Below, piece after piece: positions 46,901 through 57,310 of a stretch of 64,000 nt of DNA (position 1 is its first letter; each line of letters starts with the position of its first letter). The DNA is from Primula veris (lineage: Eukaryota > Streptophyta > Magnoliopsida > Ericales > Primulaceae), in NCBI GenBank assembly GCA_963682055.1, contig OY821744.1:28372967-28436966 (forward strand), read 5' to 3'. The notes beneath the pieces were generated by a model. The model made no database searches. It had not been told where the DNA came from and saw nothing but the letters and a program-made list of their open reading frames with translations. The position numbers were made by a program, and so were the translations under genes.

Positions 46901-48800
46901 TGTGAGCTGATTTAATCACGTCTAAGAAAGCATATATAATATTATTCGAAAATATTATTATTTTTTTTCAAGTTATTAAAGAAATAAAGTTTCGGGACGA
47001 AACTTCTTTAAGTGGTGGAGAGTGTAAAATCCCGTTTTTTTAATTTAAATTTTTTTATTTTGAATATTTATTCTTCTAAATAATTACTCATGTGACTATT
47101 TTGTTTTCATAAGTAAGAATACTAGTGTTTAGTTGTTTAAGTGATTTAAGGACCTTACGGTTACACGTTATCAAAGCTATAGAGTTTTAAAGGATTTAGA
47201 GGTATTTAATTGGTAAAATAATTTACCATGGATTGATACGTGGTAGTACTTTTAGGGATTAGCTGGTAAGAATTGGGCCTAGTAATTATGTAATTTACTT
47301 CGGTTAGAAATATTAAATTGTATAAACGTATGATTAGGAATAATGGTGTAAGTTATAGGTCTTTGAATGCCTCACTAAGATGATTAATGACATGATTTGA
47401 TTGTATTCATATATAAAACCGATGCCTTGTCTGAAGAGTAAATGTCAATTAAGAATAGTAAATATTATCTTGAGGTTTCTATAACGAGATGTTTGTATTT
47501 ATTCCTATAACTACTATGCGTGGAATATTTAAGGAGAAATAATGTTACATGTATTCAAAGAGTTTCTGTTGCTAGTAATTTATTAAGGAGGTAACCTTGC
47601 ATGAGAAATTGAGACGGAAGTAATAAATTGGTATAGAATTATAGTATAAATGCTAAGCCAATTGTCATGCCATATACACGCCCCTATAATGAATTCTTCC
47701 TTGTTAATTTAGATATATACACTAGTGCAAATAAAGAAAGAAAGATAGGTAGCATTTCCCTGATTAGATTCTATACTCCTTTACTGTATTAAAATTATAA
47801 GTATGTAACGAAAGTATACAAAGATGAGAGAATTAAAGTCCTATGTTGAGCAAGGGAAAAGGTTTAGTGGAAAGCTAAGCACTAGATTATTCGTTGTAGA
47901 AATGTTTCTGTTCTTTCGGATTAATATTAGGTGAGTGGGTTTTGTCTTGCTATTATAAATATTCCATTGCAACTTTTGATAATATTTTACAGGCTCATGG
48001 GTATTATTTTTCAAGTACTAATTATATATGGAAACATTGTTTTTATATTGTTACGAAAACAAAGTAAATAAAAGAAAGAAAAGAATGAAAAAGAAGAAGT
48101 GATTTATATACAATGGATCTGTATAAAGAGAACTAGTTTATATCTTATAAAGATAAAAATTATATACAGTGTATGAGAAAGTCAATCGGGCTTGGTACTC
48201 TAAGATATACATGTTATCATTTTGCTTTTATCATAAAAATAAAGAAAAAGATTTTATTATTACTATTGCGATTACATTTTTTTTTTTAGTTGTAAGAGAT
48301 TAAATTCTTGTAATGAACGTAATTTTCGAGATTATATTTAATGAACCTTTTGCTAGAAATTTGAGCTTATTTAATGAGTTATTTAGCGAGTGTTTAATAA
48401 TTATTTCATTTAGGCTTTGTTTAGCACGTGCCGTCACACGTGTTATTCAGCCGTGTGACACCCCTGGGTCTGGGTTGAGAGTTTATTTTATTTGAGTTTA
48501 GTATACTAGAAAGACCGTATTTTGAGTGTTGTAGACGTGGATTTGTTGAGGTAGAAACATGTCATCTTTGCTTACTTTATTGTCTTTTATTCAATTAGAT
48601 ATTGTATACAGACGGTTACTTGATTTGATGTTCTTACATGTTGGTCATTTTCTGGAGTTATGGATTGTGGAGTTGTTATGGGTTGTGAACCCTGTGATTT
48701 TATTTCTTAAATTATGACACGAATTGTACATTTAAATTTTTACGGTTTTGTTTATATAAGTTTATCATTTCTGTGTATAGTTGTTTAGAGATGAAATTTC
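43960..48800 (+). other. Non-coding internal region of the family R element
   Basis: The first 0.7 kb is conserved with bases 1-717 (inverted), and the last 0.5 kb with 24684-25225 (inverted). No CCHC knuckle, protease, RT (YxDD), RNase H or integrase motif is seen. At about 46985-47035 a second junction-like sequence occurs, 'tttcgggacgaaacttcttt' then TGTAAAATCCCG. It resembles a 3' purine-tract/LTR-start pair from a related element. Confidence 0.7.
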
Positions 48801-48829
48801 GGGACGAAATTCTTTTAAGGAGGGTTAGT

Positions 48830-50748
48830 TGTAACATCCCGTATTTTTATAAGTGTTTTTAATTAGAAATTAATTTATCCAAAAACGTTTTATTCAAATT
48901 TTACCAAAAACCGGTCACTCGACTAATTTTAAGCCAAAAACCGAAACTCTTCCAAAAAACTTTATTTTAAAAACTTGTTACTAATTTTATAAACAAAAAG
49001 GACCCAATAGTTTTGTTTCTAAAGATTTGTTATTATTGAGTAGTATATTAATAATTTTGATTAAAAGTTAACTTTTAGAACTTTGGGGACCAAATAGTTC
49101 GCTTCCACAAACTTTCTCAAAACAGTTTTTCTAAACCTCAAATCAGCTCACTTTTAATTCATTAAACCTAAAACAAGAGAAAAGAGAGAAGAAGAAGAAG
49201 AAAAAGAAGAAGAAGAAGAAGAAAAAGAGGAAGAAGAAGAGGAAACCACCATTAGCGGGTTCTTACCGGAAGCATCTCCTCTACGCTCTAAGATAACGGG
49301 GGTTATTCATTGCGACTAGACGAGGGTGTATGTTAGGATTAGGTTTTGCATTTATTATAAATTGGGGGTTTTTGCCTTTTATATTAACTATGTTCTTAAA
49401 TTGCTAATTGGGGTTATTTGTGGTAATTTTAATTCCATTGTTTGAATTGTAGAAGTTGAGACTTGAGTCATATTAATTTCGAATTAATGAGATTATGAAT
49501 GGGTTTGCATGTTTTACGAGTCGATTATGAGTTATTATGTTTGTTCATAGAATTGGGTAAAATATTGTTGAATAAATATGAGTTTTATATCGCGCATACA
49601 AGGTGTTTGTTAAAATGTCTTAATGGAATTTTATGTTGTTAGAGTTGGTTGGCTAGTTGTGAATCTAGTATCTATGCTTATGTGCTTAGTTGAATTGCGT
49701 CAAAGTGACGTATGAGAATGTGTTATTTGCGTAGATTTATATTATTGGCCGAGGCCGTATGAGAATGTGATATTTGCGTGGATTTATATTATTGGCCGAG
49801 GCCGTATGAGAATGTGATATTTGCGTGGATTTATATTATTGGCCGAGGCCTTGTGATTTAGATGTAGTGGCAATGGTCTCTGTCTCTCCCTAATTCCGGG
49901 GACAGAAGACGGCCGAGGGGATATGGAATGAATCGTCTTACGGACTGGGGCGAGTGGCGTGAGAGGTCCCAGTGTGCACTATATTTATTTTATTGTTAGC
50001 AATGGTCTATGTCTCTCCATAATTCCAGGGACATAAGACGGCCGAAGGGATAGGGAATGACTCGTCTTACGGACTGGGACGAGTGGCGTGAGAGGTCCAA
50101 GTGCGCACTATAAATCTATTTTTATGTTAGCAATGGTCTATGTCTCTCCCTAATTCCGGGGACATAAGATGGCCGAAGGGATAGGGAATGACCTACCTTA
50201 CGGACTGGGATAGGTGGCGTGAGAGGTCCATGTATGCTATAGATGTGTGTTGAAGTTATTTAATTTATCTCGTTGTAGGATGTTTAATATTTCTTTTTAT
50301 ATATTGATTATCGTAGTTGTCGTTTGTGAGTTCTTGCATTTATGGAATGGAGTGACGGTATTTTGTGGTGCCGTCCCGTCTATGTATGTGCGTGGGACTC
50401 ACCGTTACAGTTTTGTCTTTCAGGTACAACTTAGGTTGGCACATTTGGATAGCAGCTATTACAATGCGTCACATGGGTTCGGGGCTTTCGCTTTATTTTT
50501 ACTTAGATCACTTTTGAGGTTGTAGCCTATAGGCAATTTACATTCGTTTATTTTCTTTTATAAATTTGTCAAAACTATCTCGTCTTGTAGCCGCGTTTGA
50601 CAAACAGTTTTATTTATTGATTAATTATTCCATTAGCTCGCAAGTCTTTTTCTTTTAAAATTTTAATTTTGTACCAACAGGCTCTTTTTTCTTTTGTTCA
50701 AAAGGTCATGCCTCGATGTCCGTGTCTTACGGATTTTGGGGCGTGACA
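48830..50748 (+). repeat. Family R 3' LTR (complete element)
   Basis: 1919 bases, TGTAACATCCCG to GGGGCGTGACA, with the same 47-base and roughly 130-base internal repeats (large units start 49875, 50004, 50135). Confidence 0.88.
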
Positions 50749-50753
50749 AAAGT

Positions 50754-51185
50754 ATATATCCTAATTCGTAGAGTTCACCATTATTTTTAAAAGTTCACCA
50801 TTATTGCGAAGAGAAAACAAATAAGAGAAGACTATGATAAATCAACAAAACATAATATTTTTTAAACTAAATTAATAAAAGCATACCTAAGAATCTCTAA
50901 TTAACAAAAATATACCTAAAAGTTCATACGCTAATTTATATATTTTCATACCCTTATTCCAAAAGTTCATAACCTTATTTCAAAAGTTTATACCCTAATT
51001 TGTATATTTCATACTTTTATTCCAAAAGTTCATAGCGTTATTTTAAAAGTCCATACTCTAATTCATAAAGTTCACCATTATTTTCAAAGTTTATACCCCA
51101 ATTTACATAATTCATATCCTTATTTACATAATTCACATCCATAATTATCAACTTTATACACTTAATTCATGTAATTCATATACTT
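50754..51185. repeat. Degenerate short direct repeats, right block
   Basis: A continuation of the 41791-41963 array: AAAAGTTCATACCCTTATTT, AATTCATATCCTTATTT and similar units with variable spacing. No coding. Confidence 0.7.
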
Positions 51186-51720
51186 ATTTTTATATCTTAT
51201 ACACTAGTTAACAAATTCAACATTTATCCGTCATCCGATCTTTCGATCTCGAACTATCACGTCATCGTCGTGGGCCTCTCCTTTGACGACTGCATGTCCG
51301 TCGGCATCAACCTTAAATTTTCGATCTCGCTTTACACCATCGTCGCCCACTCCGACGGATGTCTCCGTTTCAATATCCACCGAATAGAGAGATTGAAGAA
51401 ACATAGAGGGAAGAGGAGAGAAACATCGAAAAGAGAGAGTGATGAGGAGAGAGAGATCAAAAAGAGAGCGGAATGATAAGAGATCGGAGAGAGTGAGGAA
51501 GAGAAATGAAAGATTGGAGAGAGCAAGAAAACGGAAGAGAGAGAGAGAAGAAAGAGAAGAGAGAGTGAGAGAAGGAGAAAGAGAGATCGGAAAAAGATAT
51601 AAATGATGGGAGATTGGATAAAGGGAGAAGGAGGATGACAGAGAGCAAGAATGAGGAGGAGAGATAGATTGGAGAAAGAGTGAGAGGGAAAGAGAAAAAG
51701 AAAATAGATCAATGAAGTTT
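51186..51720. other. GC-richer patch followed by a polypurine tract
   Basis: 51225-51370 is GC-richer than its surroundings (tcatcgtcgtgggcctctcc). It opens a short plus-strand frame (51270-51476) that I do not recognise. From about 51385 to 51715 the plus strand is almost entirely purine (GAGA, GAAA, GGAG), which could form triplex or H-DNA. The minus-strand Ser/Leu-rich frames here are low-complexity shadows. Confidence 0.55.
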
Positions 51721-52269
51721 TTTATTTTTTATTTTTTATTAATCATTAATGAAGATATGTTTTTGATAATTTAATTTTGAAGTATATATTTTTATTAATA
51801 TAATAGATTTAGTGTATGTTTATTTTAATTTCCCCTATCAAACCTAATGTAAATCCCTTCCCACTGTATCCACGTCACTATACACACAACTCGAAAGGTT
51901 TATTAAACTTAATGCTCATACATTGGTTACAAGTGTGACAGAGCAGCCATAGATTTAAAATAGTTATGGTTATTAACTATAGACTCCTTATTGTATTATA
52001 TTACTCATTATTCCAAACATAACCTAAAAATCTGAATATGAATGCTCCATATCAGAGTTAGTGACGTTACTTTATCTATATTATTATTAAGCAACTTCTT
52101 CATCTTAACCAAAAACAATCAGTTTTAAGAATTAAAGTCAAAATTCTAGAAATAAATATAATAATATATCAAAAATTACGGATTCTTACAATAATCACCC
52201 CATATCTCTCACTCTCGGCTAACTTTTTACCTTATAGTAAATTTCAATTATAAATATAAGCAAACAAGT
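51721..52269. other. 3' flank of copy E, no gene seen
   Basis: AT-rich non-coding sequence downstream of the last XH exon of copy E. Confidence 0.4.
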
Positions 52270-53703
52270 TCATCCCTTCTTCTTCTTGAGGGTCTTCCAT
52301 TGACTGAGTATGAGTTTAACTGCTTCTTTCAGAGTAGCGTTCCTATTTTCCTTTGAATTCCACAGTTCTGGAACGGGATACCGGCCACTTGGATTGTATT
52401 CATTTAGTTCTTTTAAAGCGGTAATCACAGCTTCATACGGTTCATCCACAAACTCATCCTTAAGACTCTTTAGCTTTTCATCCTCGTAGTCAATAACTTC
52501 CTGAGCAATACACATTGGTCATACATTCAGATATTTCAAGTAAGAAAATGAATGCAGGGGAGCTAATAGAGACCTAGTGCGTACTTTCAGTTGTATCGTA
52601 TTCAAAAAAGTATTCCGGGTTTCTTATTCAAGATGGGAGAAAAAGTAAACCTACATATAAGAGAGTTATTTGGGTGGACTAAAGAATACAGTTAAGAGTA
52701 ATAAAGTAATTTATATTATATGGATAGAAATTTTGTTTGGGTAAATCCGTGCACCCAGTTTACTTGCAAGTTAAAAAGAAACCTGTTGGAAAAACATGTT
52801 TTACATGGGTGTTTCCAAATGGTCACAGGACCAATTTCGAGTCGATATTACATGTGACAACGCTGAGTTGTTAATACCGTACTCAACGCAATTGAGTAGC
52901 TCGTGTGACGAGTTTCGTAACGGTATATCGCATGACCTATTCGAATAATGGGTGTGAATACTAATCGGCTTCAAAGTTGGGCTCTCGAAAGCTCAATTCT
53001 GGAAAATGAAATGGTAAATGGAAAAACCATTGAAGATAATCCCATATTGGAATATTAAGAGTTAATTTTACAATATATATACAATACCAACCCATGTAGT
53101 TGTTAAAGTAACATGTCCACATACATCTAAGATTATTAGTGTGTACCACGCATGCTCGGGTCTCGGAATTTGGGTAATGTCTTGGGTCTTGGGTCAAATT
53201 TGAAAAGGGAGTTTTGTATAAAATACAAAAGTAGTCCCTAGAGTTTCCAGCAAATGAAACGCCAGAAATAAATGAGATTAAATTGCATAAGTTTCAGGAA
53301 AGCCTATAAAAAGCAGTCCTCTCCCTCTCATTTCAGACACAATCATAACACACTCAAAAAAATATATATTTTACTAAGAAGTAAGAACAGAGTTATTACT
53401 GAAGACCAATAAAAGCATGCCATACAGGTTACAGAAAACTATATATAATATATCACGACGAATAAGTTAGAGGAGATCGAGATTCAACGATATTCAAGTA
53501 TGATACAAACAGCCCACAAAAGAGAAACAAGTATATATTTCAGTGACAGAACGAAGGAAGTTTAGAAAAAGAGCCGGGTAACTTCTTATGAGTTAAGGAC
53601 TAACCATTTTCTTCTGGCGATTAAGCTTTCTTAACTCACTCTCATTAGAATCTTCACGCTCTTATAGTTCTTTTTCAACCAAGTCAAGTTGTCTCAGGTT
53701 CTC
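52270..53703 (-). pseudogene. IDN2/FDM-like XS/XH gene, copy E (disrupted)
   Basis: Two pieces remain on the minus strand. Upstream, 53703-53605 matches part of copy D exon 2 (coiled coil, ELRKLNRQKKM, same GT donor) and continues into its intron to about 53361. It carries TAA at 53664-53662 where D has CAA. Downstream, 52500-52270 is a complete last XH exon (77 codons with stop: YEDEKLKSLKDEF, NPSGRYPVPELWN). The exons between (end of the coiled coil and first XH exon) are missing, and a partial copia LTR sits in the gap. Nothing of zf-XS or XS is present: homology to D ends at 53703. It is closer to copies D and F than to A-C. Confidence 0.85.
52786..53355 (+). mobile_element. Truncated copia LTR inside copy E
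   Basis: Starts TGTTGGAAAAACATG at 52786 and follows the LTR of the element at 28905-31382 through its TATA box (CTATAAAAAGC, about 53305) to about 53350, where it stops. It lies in the intron of copy E immediately after 'aaaagaaacc', the point where copy F continues uninterrupted (63180-63186). No second LTR, polypurine tract or target duplication is visible. Confidence 0.78.
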
Positions 53704-53990
53704 CGATTAGGACTATAAGACATGGGAGAAAGGAGTCTGCAATCTGGCTATTGAATGGAATAAAAGAAGCACATTACCGAATGAACTTAGCTCGAAAAGC
53801 AGGGGTGAGAGGGTCACGTCTTAATCCTCTTGTGTTGAGTAGACGAAGGTAAGAAAAGGAAAGAAAGGTTTGTTCAGGAAAAAGCTCTAATCCCATAGGT
53901 GGGCCAGGCGGGAATCCAGCCAGTTTAAATCCAATCCGCATTGAAGTGGTTAGTTTTCGCGAGCTATAATTTGACAAATAAGCAAAAAAT
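53704..53990. other. Unidentified segment abutting copy E
   Basis: Homology to copy D stops abruptly at 53703. The following 280 bases are somewhat GC-richer and open a minus-strand frame (53977-53774, with FPPGPPMGLELFPEQTF). Base composition is compatible with an organelle-derived insert, but I cannot confirm this by eye. Confidence 0.3.
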
Positions 53991-55480
53991 TATTCCCTAA
54001 CTTACACATTTACTTAGATAACTTTAACTTGTATTTATACACCACGTTAGACTGATTACTTTTATCTATCAATGTGACATATAGACTATTTTATTTTGAG
54101 TAATGCATTATTGTAATGAATACAAATAGCTTCTTTAGGTTTATTTATATATGTTTTAAACAAACAAATGGGTACAGTAATAAAAAATGTTGTTTGGCCC
54201 ACATTTTCACTTGCTAAAAAACTCTTTAACTGTAACAACACATTTGTAGTCTGACAACCCAAACTTGTCACATCACCATAACTATCTAGTTCAATGTGCA
54301 CAAATTTCATACTTGACAATCCAAACTTGCTAACATCTGACACTAAATAAGCACTTAGTCCCTCTGATGGAGTTGCTCTTAATTAGGGGTGCAAATTAGC
54401 CGAATCTGACTGTTTTGAAATAATGTTTGGTGTAACTGTATCGACTATAGATGGGCGTGGGAACATTTTGAGAATATAGTTCGTTATTTAACTGCTCTAT
54501 TTGAAAATTTAAGTTTTGTTATTTAACTGGTTTCGATTGCACTTTTTGTACTATTTCGTAGTTATCGTTCAATATTATTTATTTGGTACCGGAGCGTCAA
54601 CCTTATGGATATAGATATAGTTTTTTCATGGAATCAACAACCGCAACAAATTTACGGAACTCATTGAGAAATCATAGAAGAGGAGAATATTTTTGCAAAG
54701 TTATGAACAATTTAATTGAAAAGCAATTCGGCGATTATTGGCCTTACGTATTCCTGCAATTACCTAACTGATAAGAATTTGAATTGTCAACGGAAAAGAG
54801 TGTTTTTTGTGTGCAGTTAATCAAACCTCACACAACAACCACTCATCAGATTAGGCAAATAACATTGATGTATTTGAAAAAATTCTTATTTTATTTCCTA
54901 GGTAAAATTTCCTATCTAAGTCACTCGCATTTCATCAACAATTCTTATTATTATACCTTTATTCAATCTCTATGGAAACCGCACTTTCTATCTCTACACA
55001 AAACCCTAGCTAAGCTCAAGGCAGAGAGGTCAGTATATCACTTTATTATATCTATCTATTTACAGTATTTTATTCATTTTGTTGCTCGATTAATGTGATT
55101 AAACGTGTTTATGTTGTGATATATTGGTTTATATGTATGATTATTGTCTTATGGTGTGTATATCTATCTCTGCCAGCTCTGTTTATTAATTTTGTTGATA
55201 TGTTAGTGTGAATAAAAGGAAATCTCTATGTAACGGTTGGTTAATGCTTTTGACTGCTGTACAAACCATCGTTCAATTAATTTAATTTTAAAGATTTAAA
55301 TATTGACCATCATATCAACTTATGTTTCATATTAGTTTAATTACATCAAATTACACCATTAAAAGATGAAATACCATAATTAATCTTACAATTTAAATTG
55401 TATTTTAAAAATTCGGTAAATACTGAAAATGGTACAACTAACACCGTACCCGAATAAATAGTATTGCAAACCAATTTTGG
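53991..55480. other. Intergenic, no supported gene
   Basis: AT-rich. A plus-strand frame at 54583-54771 and another at 54784-55098 show no recognisable motif. I leave them unannotated. Confidence 0.35.
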
Positions 55481-55489
55481 GTTGCTAAA

Positions 55490-56730
55490 CGAATTCGTAA
55501 ATTAAACCCAAATCAATTAAACTCAATCCAATTAATGAAATTGGAGATTTGGATACAAAATAAACAACTTATTCTTTTAAAACAAACACAAACAATTAGA
55601 CTCAAACCAATTAATAAAATTGGGATTAATGTTATTAAAAAACCAATTCGTAAATTAAACCCAAATCAATTAAACTCAATCCAATTAACGAAATTCGTGA
55701 TTTGGATACAAAATAAAGAACTTATTCGTTCAAAACAAACACAAACAAATAGACTCAAACCAATTAATAAAATTGGGATTAAGGTTCTTAAAAAACCAAT
55801 TCGTAAATTAAACTCAAATCAATTAAATTCAATCCAATTAACGAAATTGGAGATTTGGATACAAAATAAATAACTTATTCGTTTAAAACAAACAAAAACA
55901 AGTAAACACAAACCAATTAATAAAATTGAGATTATGGTTCTTAAAAAACCAATTCGTAAATTAATCCCAAATCAATTAAACTCAATCCAATTAACGAAAT
56001 TGGTGATTTGGATACAAAATAAACAAGTTATTCATTCAAAACAAACACAAACAAATAGACTCAAACCAATTAATAAAATTGGGATTAAGGTTCTTAAAAA
56101 ACCAATTCGTAAATTAAACTCAAATCAATTAAATTCAATCCAATTAACGAAATTGGAGATTTAGATACAAAATAAATAACTTATTCGTTTAAAACAAACA
56201 CAAACAACTAGACACAAACCAATTAATAAAATTGGGATTAGGGTTCTTAAAAAACCAATTCGTAAATTAAACTCAAATCAATTAAACTCAATCCAATTAA
56301 CGAAATTGGTGATTTGGATAGAAAATAAACAACTTATTCATTCAAAACAAACACAAACAACTAGACCCAAACCAATTAATAAAATTGGGATTAAGGTTCT
56401 TAAAAAACCAATTCGTAAATTAAACTCAATCCAATTAACAAAATTGATGATTTGGATACAAAATAAACAACTTATTCATTCAAAACAAACACAAATAACT
56501 AGACTCAAACCAATTAATAAAATTCGGATTAAGGTTCTTAAAAAATCAATTCGTAAATTAAAACCAAAACAATTAAACTCAATTCAATTAATGAAATTGG
56601 GGATTTGGATACAAAATAAACAACTTATTTGTTCAAAATAAACACAAACAACTAGACCCAAACCAATTAATAAAATTGGGGATTAGGGTTCTTAAAAAAC
56701 CAATTCGTAAATTAAACTCAAATCCTTATT
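55490..56730 (+). repeat. 153-bp tandem array, about eight units
   Basis: The landmark GATTTGGATACAAAATAAA recurs at 55546, 55699, 55852, 56005, 56158, 56311, 56449 and 56602. Intervals are 153 bases except one of 138, where a 15-base piece is missing. The unit is made of short related blocks such as CAATTAAACTCAATCCAATT and AATTAATAAAATTGGGATTA. As 153 is a multiple of three, each unit keeps the same reading frame and stop-free stretches appear (51-residue Lys/Ile/Asn/Gln-rich repeats). Several units carry TAA or TAG, so I call it a satellite, not a gene. Confidence 0.92.
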
Positions 56731-57310
56731 ACAATACCAATTATATTGAACATCGTATTCATTCAAATTAAACACAAATATATATTAAATTAGGGATTAG
56801 AGTTCTGAAACAAAAATTAACTAAATCATAGATTAGAATTCTTAAACACAAATTAACTAGATTATGATTTGGATATTCGTAATTTGAGGATTAGAGTACG
56901 GATTGAAAATGTCCCCCATTTTTTTATTAAATTTTTATTTTAATTTATATACATGGTGTTTTTCACTTCAACAATTAATTTGTGTTTAAGAACCCTAATC
57001 CCTAATTAAAGGTTGTTTTGGTAATTTGAATAAAGGTTGTTTTGGTAATTTAAAATATGAGGTTTATACCAAGTGGTCTAATACCACCTCCCCCTGCTAT
57101 TAGAAATTAGTAAATTACTCTATTTTGAATTTTGTTATCCTAATTCGCTAATAGTCCCGACCATATTACCGGCTCAAACATAGTATTTGGAGTTATTTGT
57201 TATCGCTAATAGTCCCAACCATATTACCCACTTAACCATAGTATTTATGATATTCACTGCATTCGTAATCATATCCCGTTTTAATCTATCCTAACCAAAC
57301 GAGGCCTAAA
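56731..57310. other. Flank of the tandem array; possible transposon end
   Basis: Non-coding. Short duplications occur ('aaggttgttttggtaattt' twice near 57010-57045; 'ctaatagtcccgaccatattacc' twice near 57150 and 57205). The sequence ends 'ccaaacgaggcc' near 57296-57307, which resembles one end of a hAT or Harbinger MITE, but no partner end was found. Confidence 0.4.

Larger units (their letters stand above)
41964..50748 (+). mobile_element. Complete, non-coding family R LTR retrotransposon (LARD-like)
   Basis: 8785 bases with LTRs at 41964-43944 and 48830-50748, TG...CA ends and a perfect AAAGT duplication at 41959-41963 and 50749-50753. A primer site for initiator-Met tRNA follows the 5' LTR and a purine tract precedes the 3' LTR. 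The 4.9 kb between has no gag or pol motif on either strand and no frame above about 100 codons. This layout suits a large retrotransposon derivative moved by another element's proteins. The LTR start TGTAACATCCCG and the 'gggacgaaattcttttaagg' 3' junction resemble Ty3/gypsy chromoviruses of the Tekay/Del kind, an inference from motif memory. In the first 165 LTR bases I count about five differences, so it inserted fairly recently compared with the Sirevirus. Confidence 0.87.

Noticed and set aside
43443..50525. Twin 92-codon ORFs MLKLFNLSRCRMFNI... at 43443 and 50247
   Set aside because: The two copies are the two LTRs of one element. The identity reflects LTR duplication, not gene conservation.
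51332..51712. Ser/Leu-rich 126-codon minus-strand ORF
   Set aside because: Low-complexity reading of the polypurine tract, with no codon-level signal.
55535..56641. Lys/Ile-rich repeat protein gene
   Set aside because: The frame is a by-product of a 153-base tandem unit. Stops occur in several units and there is no start context or splice structure.
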